64,000 nucleotides of DNA from Flammeovirgaceae bacterium SG7u.111 (GTDB lineage: Bacteria > Bacteroidota > Bacteroidia > Cytophagales > Flammeovirgaceae): NCBI GenBank assembly GCA_034044135.1, contig CP139021.1, forward strand, positions 1,503,635 through 1,567,634. The letters run 5' to 3'. The translations under genes were made by a program, and so were the position numbers. Within the stretch, counting starts at the first letter, position 1; each line of letters opens with the position of its first letter. Positions 10,335-18,897 of this stretch are shown in pieces. The notes beneath the pieces are model-generated. The model did not search any database. It saw only the letters and a list, made by a program, of their open reading frames with translations, and was not told the DNA's origin.

Positions 10335-12479
10335 ATGAAAAAAATCACCATCCCCCTACAAGGATATTTCGCCTGGAACCAACCCATTTTACTATTTCTC
10401 CTTTTTACAGGATTATTCACTACAGAAGTAGCTTTTTCGCAAGTAAAACAAGCCGATACAGACGGAACTTGGATATCTGATAATGGAAATGGGACATTTA
10501 CCAACCCCTTGTTTTACGAAGAGTTTTCCGACCCGGATATGATCCGTGTAGGCGACGATTATTACCTCACGGGTACTACCATGCACACCATGCCAGGCCT
10601 GCCCGTCCTGCATTCCAAAGACTTGGTGAACTGGGAGCTGATTAGTTACGCAGCTCCTCGCTTAGATTATGTTCCAAGGTTAACTATGGAAAACGGTGAG
10701 GATTTTTATGGACAAGGCATTTGGGCGCCGTGTATCCGTTTTCACCAAGATACTTTTTACATTTTTTCGAATGTAAACGGCTACGGTACACAGATTTACT
10801 ATGCAACCGACCCGAAAGGTCCATGGGAACACAAAACTATGAATGCCAAGTTGCATGACCTTACTATTCTTTTCGATGATGATGGAAAAATCTATGCCGT
10901 TTGGGGATACAACGAAGTGAAAATGGTGGAGCTTACCTCTGACCTAATGGACGTAGTCCCAGGTACGGAAAGAGTCATTATTGAAGGAGGAAGCGGTGCA
11001 GGCGAAGGAAGCCATATTTATAAGATAGATGGGAAGTATTATATCACGAATACGAACTACGATCCTGTTTGTTACCAGGTCTGCCTTCGATCAGATAACC
11101 CTTATGGACCTTATGAGGTAAATGTGATGAGTGCCAAGGAGAACTTTGGTGTAGCACAGCGTTTACGCGTTTTCAATACCGCAGGTGGCCCTCCTTATAA
11201 TATTATCGGATACCCTGAAAATCATGTCGGTTGCATTCCCATGCACCAAGGCGGGATTGTTCAAATCCAGTCAGGAGAATGGTGGGGGTGGTCTATGTTG
11301 GATCATAATTCCATAGGCAGGGTTACGGGAATATCACCAGTGACTTGGGAAGATGGATGGCCATATTTTGGGCTTCCGGGCAACTTGACTAGAAATCCTA
11401 GAACTTGGATAAAACCCAATACAGGATTTACCTCTGAGCCAAAAGCGCTTTTCGAACGAGACGATAACTTTAGCGGCACAGAGCTGAAACCTATTTGGCA
11501 ATGGAATCATACGCCAGTAGACAAGAAATGGTCGCTGAAGAAAAGGAAAGGCTATTTGCGCTTGTCTTCCCTTCCTTCGGAAACCTTTTGGCATGCACGA
11601 AATTCACTCACGCAGCGAGCAATCGGACCAGAATCCTATGCCACTACCAAGCTAGAGGTTGGCAAACTGAAAGAAGGGGATATTGCAGGGTTGGCCATCT
11701 TGAACTTGCCTTATGCTTGGTTGGGTGTTGCCAAAACCGAAGACGGATTAGCACTTCAGTTCTACAACCAACAAGAAGAAAAGTTGATTACGGAGGAAAT
11801 GCCACAAGAGGAAATTTGGCTACGAGTTTATGGAAACTTTGATACTGATATTTCCACATTTAGCTACAGTTTTGATGGTGAAAACTTCACCGAAATAGGC
11901 GGCGAAGTACTGATGCCTTACCAGCTAAGAACTTTTCAAGGAATCCGTTATACGCTTTTCAATTACAACACTTTGGGCAAAGCAGGTGGCGATGCCGACT
12001 TCGATAGCTTTATAGTAGACGAACCTCGCTACAAAGGACTTACCCGGCCTATTCCTTATGGAAAAACAATCAGCCTAGAAAGTGTAGCCGATAGCACTAC
12101 TTTGGTAAACTGGCGAAACCACCTCCGCCCAGTTGATCTGAAAAGCCCGTTTGCCCAAGGAAATGCCTCCCACTTTAAAGTGCTTGATCGAGGAAACGGA
12201 CGCTTTGCCCTGCAATCGGTAGCAAATGGCAGGTTTGTAACTGTGAAGGGAATGGCAGGAATGGCCGAGGTACGTATGGAGGAAGAAGACCAAGGAGATG
12301 CTTCTACTTTTCAGTGGGAAGATACACTCACCGGGGACATTATGCTGTTATCACTGTTCAACCATCGCTATGTGGCGGTTGATCCGTATGCGGGCAACCT
12401 TTGCAATGCCAATGCCCGTGGCGCTCGCCCCGACCACAAGGCTGGCGCATGTTTTTCTTGGAAAATAGTGAAAGAATAA
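10335..12479 (+). CDS. Secreted GH43 glycoside hydrolase (beta-xylosidase/arabinofuranosidase type) with C-terminal trefoil-like domain
   Basis: 714 residues; signal peptide to about residue 35 (TEVAFSQ). The GH43 five-bladed propeller follows: NPLFYEEFSDPDMIRVGDDY with the base aspartate (about 66-68), HDLTILFDDDGKIYAVWG with the pKa-modulating aspartate, and GAGEGSHIYKIDGKYY with the acid glutamate (about 220). A concanavalin-like accessory domain spans about 370-560 (LFERDDNFSGTELKPIWQW). The last 130 residues (GRFALQSVANGRFVTV; NHRYVAVDPY) resemble a fascin/ricin-like beta-trefoil and probably bind sugar. It would act on pentose side chains or xylan fragments; exact linkage is unknown. 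It stands alone, outside the SusCD locus. Confidence 0.88.
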   Translation: MKKITIPLQGYFAWNQPILLFLLFTGLFTTEVAFSQVKQADTDGTWISDNGNGTFTNPLFYEEFSDPDMIRVGDDYYLTGTTMHTMPGLPVLHSKDLVNWELISYAAPRLDYVPRLTMENGEDFYGQGIWAPCIRFHQDTFYIFSNVNGYGTQIYYATDPKGPWEHKTMNAKLHDLTILFDDDGKIYAVWGYNEVKMVELTSDLMDVVPGTERVIIEGGSGAGEGSHIYKIDGKYYITNTNYDPVCYQVCLRSDNPYGPYEVNVMSAKENFGVAQRLRVFNTAGGPPYNIIGYPENHVGCIPMHQGGIVQIQSGEWWGWSMLDHNSIGRVTGISPVTWEDGWPYFGLPGNLTRNPRTWIKPNTGFTSEPKALFERDDNFSGTELKPIWQWNHTPVDKKWSLKKRKGYLRLSSLPSETFWHARNSLTQRAIGPESYATTKLEVGKLKEGDIAGLAILNLPYAWLGVAKTEDGLALQFYNQQEEKLITEEMPQEEIWLRVYGNFDTDISTFSYSFDGENFTEIGGEVLMPYQLRTFQGIRYTLFNYNTLGKAGGDADFDSFIVDEPRYKGLTRPIPYGKTISLESVADSTTLVNWRNHLRPVDLKSPFAQGNASHFKVLDRGNGRFALQSVANGRFVTVKGMAGMAEVRMEEEDQGDASTFQWEDTLTGDIMLLSLFNHRYVAVDPYAGNLCNANARGARPDHKAGACFSWKIVKE

Positions 12480-12509
12480 TATCCACTTAACCTAATAGTC
12501 CAATCATTA

Positions 12510-12546
12510 CCATCGCAGCAGAAGCTGCGATGGCTTTTTATTTTTA
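12510..12546 (+). terminator. Intrinsic terminator of the GH43 gene
   Basis: CCATCGCAGC (12510-12519) pairs with GCTGCGATGG (12524-12533) around an AGAA loop, followed by CTTTTTATTTTTA. It lies 31 nt after the GH43 stop and just before the end of the convergent NifX-like gene; the minus strand has no T tract here. Confidence 0.9.
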
Positions 12547-12918
12547 ATGCGCACAGTTGTGCTCTTTGCCGTGGTGTTCATGTTGGGTACAGCTCTCTCC
12601 CGAATCATCGATATTCCCTTCTAGGTAGAACTCAACTACTTGAAGTATATCTCCACTACAACCCCGATAAACATCTATTCCATGATTATTCAGCTTAGTC
12701 AATGCTCCATTTCCCATGTTTCCGGCAAGCATCACGCTCACCTCATTTTCTTTCAATAGCGATATGATATTGCTTTTGCAACCACACCCTTGCGTAGACG
12801 GAAATACCTCAAAGTGCTCGACTTTGTTGTTTGAGCCAACGGTGAAAATACCGTATGCTTCACAATGGCCAAAATGATCTTCAACTTGCCCATTTCTTGT
12901 GGGAACTGCTACTTTCAT
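12544..12918 (-). CDS. NifX/NifB-type (dinitrogenase FeMo-cofactor domain) protein with His/Cys-rich tail
   Basis: 124 residues. The N-terminus MKVAVPTRNGQVEDHFGHCE and the later GCGCKSNIISLLKENEVSVML are the Nitro_FeMo-Co fold. The tail (about 110-124) ends CTQHEHHGKEHNCAH, a likely metal-binding extension. Such proteins occur widely outside nitrogen fixers, and no nif genes are in view. It is the last gene of a three-gene operon, starting 6 nt after the preceding stop. A role in iron-sulfur or metal handling is inference. Confidence 0.85.
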   Translation of the reverse strand: MKVAVPTRNGQVEDHFGHCEAYGIFTVGSNNKVEHFEVFPSTQGCGCKSNIISLLKENEVSVMLAGNMGNGALTKLNNHGIDVYRGCSGDILQVVEFYLEGNIDDSGESCTQHEHHGKEHNCAH

Positions 12919-12924
12919 GATTCC

Positions 12925-13236
12925 TTATTTTATTTGGTAAATGATTTCTTGAATTTTCTTTTCTGTTTCGGGAATGATCATTTGTACATTATGGCTTCGG
13001 AAAGCTTCTATTACTTTGGCTCCAAAACGACCTGAAACGGCTGATTTTATCCCTATTTCAATTAAAAGAGATGCAGCTTCATATCCTACATTCTCAATTT
13101 TCTGACGGGCTGAGTTTTCTACAAATTCGCTTCTTTTGGTTTCATCATCGTAGATACAAAACCACTCACACCGCCCAAAGTGATGGGCTACGAATGTGTC
13201 CAACTTGTTGTCATTTGCTGCTATGGCATACTTCAT
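12925..13236 (-). CDS. NifX-like (dinitrogenase FeMo-cofactor domain) protein
   Basis: 103 residues from the ATG at 13234-13236. This start is chosen because GAGG of the ribosome binding site sits 4-8 nt upstream, overlapping the stop of the DUF134 gene, and because upstream in-frame residues only read the DUF134 gene out of frame. MKYAIAANDNKLDTFVAHHF and GYEAASLLIEIGIKSAVSGR are typical of the fold; it keeps HFGRCEWF but lacks the His/Cys tail of its neighbour. It probably works with the second NifX-like protein. Confidence 0.85.
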   Translation of the reverse strand: MKYAIAANDNKLDTFVAHHFGRCEWFCIYDDETKRSEFVENSARQKIENVGYEAASLLIEIGIKSAVSGRFGAKVIEAFRSHNVQMIIPETEKKIQEIIYQIK

Positions 13237-13240
13237 TTCC

Positions 13241-13636
13241 TCAGCTTGCTTTGGTGATTGTTTTTTCTTTGCAAAATGGGCAGGTTTCTGGGGCATTTTG
13301 GACCAGCGTAAAAGTGATGTTGCAGGCTGCGCATTTATACCAACTAGCGATATCCACATTTCCTCCTTCAAACCGAATGGCGCTCCCTTCTATAAATGCT
13401 TGTGCTATTTTACGCCGCACGCTTTCGTAAATGCGCGTGAATGTAGGGCGGGAAACGGCCATCAGTTTTGCGGCTTCTGCTTGGGTGAGCAATTCATAAT
13501 CACAAAGCTTCAATGCCTCGTATTCTTCAAAGTTGACCAATACAACTTTTTCATTGTTAGAATGTCCCCCTTCTGGTCTGAAACCGCAGAAATTTGGAGG
13601 CATTTGTACCGACCTATTCTTTTTAATGCGTGCCAT
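13241..13636 (-). CDS. DUF134 family DNA-binding protein
   Basis: 131 residues from the ATG at 13634-13636. An ATG five codons upstream exists, but the promoter -7 element (13653-13660) would place the transcript start inside or after it, and DUF134 proteins begin MARxKK/MPRPxK as here (MARIKKNRSVQMPPNFCGF). The middle LLTQAEAAKLMAVSRPTFTR is a helix-turn-helix, and the C-terminus has two CxxC pairs (YKCAACNI, ETCPFCKEK), likely a zinc or iron site. It heads an operon with two NifX-like genes, a known genomic association, and is the best candidate for the regulator binding the two palindromes upstream. Confidence 0.88.
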   Translation of the reverse strand: MARIKKNRSVQMPPNFCGFRPEGGHSNNEKVVLVNFEEYEALKLCDYELLTQAEAAKLMAVSRPTFTRIYESVRRKIAQAFIEGSAIRFEGGNVDIASWYKCAACNITFTLVQNAPETCPFCKEKTITKAS

Positions 13637-13652
13637 TGCTCCATTTTTCAAG

Positions 13653-13683
13653 CAAAAATAATGAACATATGTTTATTATTCAA
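13653..13683 (-). promoter_or_regulatory. Bacteroidota-type promoter of the DUF134-NifX operon
   Basis: Read on the minus strand, TATTTTTG (complement of 13653-13660) matches the -7 element TAnnTTTG and TTG (complement of 13681-13683) matches the -33 element, with 20 nt between them, inside the usual spacing for the Bacteroidota primary sigma factor. The transcript would start near 13646 and reach the ATG at 13636 after a very short leader. Confidence 0.65.
13657..13680. promoter_or_regulatory. Palindromic operator 1 (between -33 and -7 of the DUF134 promoter)
   Basis: A 24-bp palindrome with one mismatch, centred on AACATATGTT, fills the spacer between the promoter elements of the DUF134 operon, an ideal place for repression. 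Its core GAACATATGTTT nearly matches the core of operator 2, 30 bp away. Confidence 0.65.
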
Positions 13684-13684
13684 A

Positions 13685-13712
13685 AATATTACGAACATAT
13701 GTTCATAATATT
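13685..13712. promoter_or_regulatory. Palindromic operator 2 (upstream of the thioesterase -7 element)
   Basis: A 28-bp palindrome with one mismatch, core GAACATATGTTC (13693-13704). It ends 3 bp before TACCTTTG (13715-13722), a match to the TAnnTTTG -7 element for the plus-strand thioesterase gene; no good -33 TTG is seen there. The centre is 30 bp from operator 1, about three helical turns, so both dimers would face the same side of the DNA. Confidence 0.6.
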
Positions 13713-13748
13713 TATACCTTTGGTCATCTATCTTATTTCGAAACAACT

Positions 13749-14162
13749 ATGAAAGAGCAAATAAAACTAAGTGAAACGCGCCAGTTTAAAGCTGTTTTTC
13801 CAAATACGCTTAATGCAAACGAAACACTATTTGGCGGTCAGGCGCTCCAGTGGATGGACGAAGTTGCCTACATAACAGCCACCCGGTTCACACGCCAACG
13901 AATGTTCACGGTCAATACTGAAAATATCAAGTTTTTGAAAGCGGTGACTCCTGATTCTATTGTGGAAGTAATAGGGCGAGTAGAAAGGGCTGGCTCATTA
14001 AAACTGAAAATAAAAGTAGAGATCTTTGTAGAAGAAATGTATGGTGACAACCGAGAAAAAGCCATAGAAGGGGTTTTCGTTTTTGCAGCCCTAAATGAAA
14101 AAAGGCTTCCCTTAAGAATTGACTATGCTAAGGTCAAAAATAGAGTAGCTCATGTGAACTAA
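13749..14162 (+). CDS. Acyl-CoA thioesterase (hotdog fold, YciA/BFIT-like)
   Basis: 137 residues. NTLNANETLFGGQALQWMDE (about residues 19-38) is the classic hotdog-helix motif, with the aspartate and neighbouring residues expected in catalysis; ITATRFTRQRMFTVNTENIK follows. It hydrolyses acyl-CoA to the free acid and CoA in the cytoplasm. It is divergent from the DUF134 operon across a region with two palindromes and may share their control. The chain-length preference is not readable. Confidence 0.9.
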   Translation: MKEQIKLSETRQFKAVFPNTLNANETLFGGQALQWMDEVAYITATRFTRQRMFTVNTENIKFLKAVTPDSIVEVIGRVERAGSLKLKIKVEIFVEEMYGDNREKAIEGVFVFAALNEKRLPLRIDYAKVKNRVAHVN

Positions 14163-14409
14163 TATATACCAAACGTGGCTAAAGAAATTTTTGATGCGTA
14201 CCTCAAGCTCTGTTTTGTATAACTTATGAGGAAAGTAAGTATTATGCAGTTTAAAGAATGTCCTCCAACTCTTAAAAGTTTTGGTTTAAGTAAAAGTTCT
14301 AAAAAACTAAAGTGATTTTTCTATATTATCTTTAGGAGGATAACCTATAAGAGATGTATGTGGTGCAGTGTAACTACGATTGTGTGTATGTAAAAATAAC
14401 AAAAAATAA

Positions 14410-15069
14410 ATGGATTACTTTAGCATAGGCAGATCAAATGATATTGAAATAATCGGATACTATCCACAAACTTCAAGAATCTCTCGAACTGGGTTTCATA
14501 TTGATGCGTTTAATTCGGAAAGACAAGTTAAACCTGATGAATTTCCTGCTTTCGAACCTAATTTTGCTTTAGATATTCACCCAAATGCTATCGAAACGGA
14601 TGTTCTTGACAGTGCAGTATTGGACTTTGGAATTATAATTAGTGAAAAACTAAGGTCAATCCTTAAAGAATATAACCTTCCTCCACATCGATTTTATCCG
14701 ATAAAGGTTTTTAACTCTTCCAAATACTACTATTGGTTACATTTTATATCTAAATCTGAAGACTTTATTGATTACGGCAAAACAGAAATTGAAATTTATA
14801 TCAATAGACCACCTTTTAAAACCGATTCGATTAAATTATTCAATTCTCAAAGAGAACTCCTAGAAGCCAAAAAGGCTTTACCTTACAACAAGGCCATGAA
14901 ATACAAAAATATATTCTTGAGAAGAAACTTCTCTGAATACGATTTGTTCGAGATATCTGGAGCTCAATATTTCACGATGATTAGCAAAACTTTAAAAGAG
15001 CGATTTGATATTGAAAAAATAACAGGTCTAGAATATTTAGAGTATAATAAAATACAAAAATATCTTTAA
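14410..15069 (+). CDS. Imm11-like (MXAN_0049 type) immunity-domain protein, orphan
   Basis: 219 residues, cytoplasmic, no signal peptide. The arrangement DFGIIISEKLRSILKEYNLP, PHRFYPIKVF and the terminal FEISGAQYFTMISKTLKERF with ITGLEYLEY resembles the Imm11 family described from polymorphic-toxin loci. No toxin gene lies on either side: upstream is a thioesterase and downstream a DinB protein. Local base composition is more AT-rich than the thioesterase. It may be an orphan immunity gene. Family assignment is from recalled motif style, not a search. Confidence 0.5.
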   Translation: MDYFSIGRSNDIEIIGYYPQTSRISRTGFHIDAFNSERQVKPDEFPAFEPNFALDIHPNAIETDVLDSAVLDFGIIISEKLRSILKEYNLPPHRFYPIKVFNSSKYYYWLHFISKSEDFIDYGKTEIEIYINRPPFKTDSIKLFNSQRELLEAKKALPYNKAMKYKNIFLRRNFSEYDLFEISGAQYFTMISKTLKERFDIEKITGLEYLEYNKIQKYL

Positions 15070-15181
15070 CACGGTGTATAAGGTATTTGATGGTTTCGAA
15101 AGTTTATTGCTTTTTAAAGCCTGCTTGTTATATACTAAAGGTTGGTTTTAATGTAGAATGTTATTTTCAAAAGAATACTAA

Positions 15182-15649
15182 ATGACCCAATCCGAACTCA
15201 TAATTTTAAACTTTACAGAAATAAGGAGAAAAAGTATAATACTGTGGAATGGACTTCCCGAGAGCCATTACGATTGGAGACCTGACAAGAATGCAATGAG
15301 TGCGATAGAAATGATAAGGCACGTATTGGAAGCCGATTATGGATGGAACATTATTGTCAACCAAGGTGATATGACAAATTATAAATCACCTTGGGAAAAC
15401 CGACCATTTGTAAGTGTGGATGATGAACTTGGATTTGCCAAACCCTATCGAGAAAGGTTCTTAGAAAGTGTTAGGCGGTTTTCGAAGGAAGAATTAGATA
15501 CAATCAAAATTATTCATCCAGGCAATGGTAAAGAGAAAGTACTTGGAAAATATTTATTGCGGATCGGGTATCACGAATCTATCCACGCAGGACAATTCCT
15601 TTCATATTTAAGAACAATGGGGATTAAACGCCCAGAAATATGGGACTGA
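15182..15649 (+). CDS. DinB-family putative metalloenzyme
   Basis: 155 residues forming a four-helix-bundle DinB-like protein: WNGLPESHYDWRPDKNAMSA at the start, the first metal-ligand histidine in MIRHVLEADYGW (about residue 47), and the second helix pair RIGYHESIHAGQFLSYLRTM (about 126-145) with two more histidines. DinB-like proteins are usually thiol-dependent transferases or of unknown function. It lies downstream of the Imm11-like gene with a 112-nt gap, so co-transcription is uncertain. Confidence 0.8.
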   Translation: MTQSELIILNFTEIRRKSIILWNGLPESHYDWRPDKNAMSAIEMIRHVLEADYGWNIIVNQGDMTNYKSPWENRPFVSVDDELGFAKPYRERFLESVRRFSKEELDTIKIIHPGNGKEKVLGKYLLRIGYHESIHAGQFLSYLRTMGIKRPEIWD

Positions 15650-15910
15650 GAATAAAAAACTATAGCCAACAAAAAGGCTAAGCAAACATGCTTCATGGCA
15701 TGGTAAACGGGAACGTTTTATCTTTCAAACCAAATGCACTTAGACGATGAAGTTTGTGACAAAACCAATGCGGTCAAGACCTGAGCAGACGATCAGGGCT
15801 GAGGGGGGCATGAATATTCTGGCACATATATATACATACAGAAAGTGTTTTGAAACACGGGGGCATATACCTCTTACTCCTTCTTATTAAACAAATCAGA
15901 AACTATAATT

Positions 15911-16279
15911 ATGAATCAAGTTATTATGTTTTTATTAAGTGTTTTTCTACTAACATCATGTATAGATAAAAAAATGATGTCAAAAAGTATTTCACTTAAC
16001 GATATTACTATAAACTGGTATCACTATAGTTATTTAACAAATGATAGTGATGATTTTATTGAATTGGATAATGGCAATATGTCGGTTATTATTTCGAAAA
16101 CTTTTGAAGGGAAAATAAGAGATATTTATGTATCAAACGACACCATATGTATAAAACATTATGAGAAAAGAAAATTGCACGAGAATGAATTCCTTTTAAA
16201 AGGAGATATTTGGGGGTATAAAATACACTACGAAACTGTAATGTCGCCGTCGCAAATCAGATCGCTGAAAAAAGATTAA
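15911..16279 (+). CDS. Small hypothetical lipoprotein
   Basis: 122 residues with a lipoprotein signal: hydrophobic 4-15 and lipobox LLTSC (cysteine about residue 17). The remainder is beta-rich and charged (MSVIISKTFEGKIRDIYVSN). No family recognised. The ribosome-binding region is weak, as usual in this phylum. Its 3' flank carries copy 2 of a dispersed repeat. Confidence 0.65.
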   Translation: MNQVIMFLLSVFLLTSCIDKKMMSKSISLNDITINWYHYSYLTNDSDDFIELDNGNMSVIISKTFEGKIRDIYVSNDTICIKHYEKRKLHENEFLLKGDIWGYKIHYETVMSPSQIRSLKKD

Positions 16280-16292
16280 AACCCACTAGTCT

Positions 16293-16366
16293 TATGGTTT
16301 ATGCAAGGGTATGTGTATAGTTTTTTTCATATTTCCTGTCTTGGTTTATGACCGCATAGATCTGAG
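16293..16366 (+). repeat. Dispersed repeat, copy 2
   Basis: Resembles 6363-6440; shares TTTTTCATATTTCCTGTCTT plus GGTT and looser flanks. As with copy 1, it starts about 15 nt after the stop of a small exported-protein gene. Confidence 0.6.
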
Positions 16367-16500
16367 CGAGACGTTTTGGCTTGAGGAACTATAGTAACAA
16401 GTGGCTCTAAAAACTATTTAAAATGAAATTGAGATTCTCAAATATCGGCAGCACATTTACTCTAGGCTAGAGAAGTGCTTCTCATTTGGAAAAAGAAAAC

Positions 16501-16661
16501 TCACAACACAAACTCCTTCACCACTTCCTCCGCCAAGCCAAACGACAAGGTCATGCCAGCCCCACCAAGTCCGTTTACCAGCAGTACATTGGGTTCGGGC
16601 TGGAGGATTAGCTCGGTTTTTCCATTGGGTAACTTGGGATAGGTGCCTTGCCAGCGCTGTG
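16501..16661 (-). pseudogene. Truncated 3' end of a FAD oxidoreductase gene (paralogue of 21746-22879)
   Basis: On the minus strand this reads the last 55 or so codons of the oxidoreductase family, from KIAQRWQGTYPKLPNGK to the stop at 16501-16503, in one open frame. By eye it differs from the intact copy (21746 onward) at about 16 of 169 bases but only two residues (Q for E, T for I). Everything upstream of this point is replaced by the T9SS gene that ends here; the stop codon TAG of that gene (16662-16664) is itself made from the oxidoreductase sequence AAAAATAGC. It has no start and cannot make the enzyme. Confidence 0.85.
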
Positions 16662-18857
16662 CTATTTTTTTAAAACCTTAATAACAGCTTCTTTATCTTT
16701 TTCTACGGATAGCTTAACAATATAAACTCCAGATTCTCCTAATAAAGTAAAATCAACAATTTCCTTATTGGAATATTTTTCTTTTAAAACAATTCTTCCT
16801 TTTAGGTCTGAGACCTCAACATCTATATTTTGAAATGTTTTTCCAAAATCAATGAAAACATCACCTACAGTGGGGTTAGGGTAAATAATCAGCTCATTTG
16901 AAATTGAGTTCTCTAATATTCCTACTATGTTTACTGCAATGCAAGTTGACGTATCGATACAACCATTTTCTGTTACTTCAACAGCATAATTCCCAACTGA
17001 TTCTGGTGTGAACTTCTTACCAATCTCTCCGCTAATCGGCAAATACCCCCTGTCACAATCCAACCATTGGTAAGAAGCACCGCTCGCCCTTGCAACAAGT
17101 GAATAGCCATCAACAGCTACTGACGCATCAGCTGTATTGATGGTCAAGTTTAATGTAACAATAGAGTCACAACCAACCGAGTTCGTTAGAGTATAAGTAG
17201 GGAATGGGGTCGATTCATGATAGGTCACTCCATCGATCCAAGTATAAGGTTCACAACTAGTCAAAATATCACTGCCATATGTCGGGTAGTTGATCGTCAA
17301 ATCCAAGGTGAATATAGAATCACAACCAACTGCATCGGCTAATAAATAAATCGCCGAGTCAGTTGATTCAGTATATGTAATGCCATCTCTCCAGATATAA
17401 GGTTCGCAAGTTGTGATTATGTCATTTGTCTCAATTACAGAAGTACATTTTCCTAATTTCAAAATAAAAATGTCGGTAGTTGCCACAGAACTGACTTCTG
17501 TTTTTTTAGAAATTGGATTGAATGAAGCTGTACTTCTATAATAGCCTGTTATGCTTGCATTACCAACATTATCTATAGATATAGAAGTTCCTCTGTCCTC
17601 TTTGTTACCACCAAACCGTTTTGCCCATATTAAGTTACCCTCTGAATCCAACTGTAAGGCGAATGCATCATCATCTCCTTCAGAAATAAGTGTTCTGCTT
17701 CCAAATTCGACGTTTCCTCTAAAAGTACCCGCTACATATATATTCCTCGCAAGGTCTGTGTCGATTGAATACCCTTTTTCATATCCTCCTCCATCAAACC
17801 TTTTCGACCACTGGAAAGCTCCATCTGAAGTCAGTTTTACGACAAAAACATCATGATTGCCTAAAGAAACCAAGCTATCTAAATTAACTTGAGGGTCAAA
17901 ATCGATTTCTCCTCCAAAGTATCCCGTCACATAAATATCACCATGATTATCTGCTGTTATCGCCTGCCCTACTTTTGAACCATTTACATCTCCTTTACTC
18001 CCAAAATGATTGACCCACAAAAGCTTGCCACTTTTACTTAATTTTAAGGCAAATGCTTCAATAACATCTGGAGTACTTATCTTTTTTAGTGACCCTAGGC
18101 TTGGGTCAAAATCTACCACTCCTGTAAAGTGTCCTGTCAAATAAACGCTTTCATCATCACTAGCTGCAATTGAAGCCCCAACTACAGAGCCACTTCTGTC
18201 CCCAAGCTGGTTTAACCAAATAATATCTCCATCGGTATTTAATTTCATTATAAAAGCATCTATGATACCGTCAGAAGTGATGCTTGTGACTTCATTATAA
18301 TTTGCTGTACTGGTAAAATTTCCAGTTAACAATAAATTCCCAGATGGATCTGCCGTAATTGACTTCACTTGGTCTGAGCTTTCACCACCGAAACGTTTTG
18401 CCCAAACAAAATCCCCTTGGTTATCAAGCTTTACGATAAATACATCAATAAAGCCTGCAGTAGTCATCTCAAATATACCAGGCCCTGGGTCAAAATCTGT
18501 TTTATTTTGGAACTCTCCCGCAATAAACACATTACCATCGTCGTCTGTGGTTATAGAATTTGCATGACCCCAACCTAAGTTTTTTGCCCATTTATAGCTA
18601 CCATTTGGACCCAATTTCACCACATAGGCGTCTCCATAACTTGAAGTAAGTTCATTAACTCCAGGCCCAGGGTCAAAATCTGCAGTACCATAAAAAAAAC
18701 CAGTAATGAATATGTTCCCTAAATTATCATGAGTGATAGCATGCCCGTAATCAGACTCATTTCCTCCTATACTTTTTAACCATTCGAGTTTTTGAGAAAA
18801 TGAGTTTTCAGTAAAGAAAGCCAGCAATAATGCTACGGTTAGTATATTTTTTTGCAT
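16662..18857 (-). CDS. SBBP-repeat beta-propeller protein with T9SS sorting domain (paralogue 1)
   Basis: 731 residues; signal peptide to about residue 21 (ENSFSQ). About eight SBBP-type repeats fill residues 25-455, each like GNIFITGFFYGTADFDPGPG then DAYVVKL...G...WAK. Two short repeats of the form CEPYxWxDGxTYxEST...VGCDSI (about 475-575) and an Ig/PKD-like module (SYQWLDC...ITEN-type GNYAVEVTENGCIDT) follow. The C-terminus is a T9SS type A sorting domain: LIIYPNPTVGDVFIDFG, a middle DLKGRIVLKEK and a final GVYIVKLSVEKDKEAVIKVL. It should be secreted and surface-attached. The 40-nt gap to the upstream paralogue suggests one operon. The extreme 3' end is fused to the truncated oxidoreductase copy. 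Confidence 0.85.
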   Translation of the reverse strand: MQKNILTVALLLAFFTENSFSQKLEWLKSIGGNESDYGHAITHDNLGNIFITGFFYGTADFDPGPGVNELTSSYGDAYVVKLGPNGSYKWAKNLGWGHANSITTDDDGNVFIAGEFQNKTDFDPGPGIFEMTTAGFIDVFIVKLDNQGDFVWAKRFGGESSDQVKSITADPSGNLLLTGNFTSTANYNEVTSITSDGIIDAFIMKLNTDGDIIWLNQLGDRSGSVVGASIAASDDESVYLTGHFTGVVDFDPSLGSLKKISTPDVIEAFALKLSKSGKLLWVNHFGSKGDVNGSKVGQAITADNHGDIYVTGYFGGEIDFDPQVNLDSLVSLGNHDVFVVKLTSDGAFQWSKRFDGGGYEKGYSIDTDLARNIYVAGTFRGNVEFGSRTLISEGDDDAFALQLDSEGNLIWAKRFGGNKEDRGTSISIDNVGNASITGYYRSTASFNPISKKTEVSSVATTDIFILKLGKCTSVIETNDIITTCEPYIWRDGITYTESTDSAIYLLADAVGCDSIFTLDLTINYPTYGSDILTSCEPYTWIDGVTYHESTPFPTYTLTNSVGCDSIVTLNLTINTADASVAVDGYSLVARASGASYQWLDCDRGYLPISGEIGKKFTPESVGNYAVEVTENGCIDTSTCIAVNIVGILENSISNELIIYPNPTVGDVFIDFGKTFQNIDVEVSDLKGRIVLKEKYSNKEIVDFTLLGESGVYIVKLSVEKDKEAVIKVLKK

Positions 18858-18897
18858 AAAAAAAACAAGTATATTTAATCAAAACGTATTATTGAAC

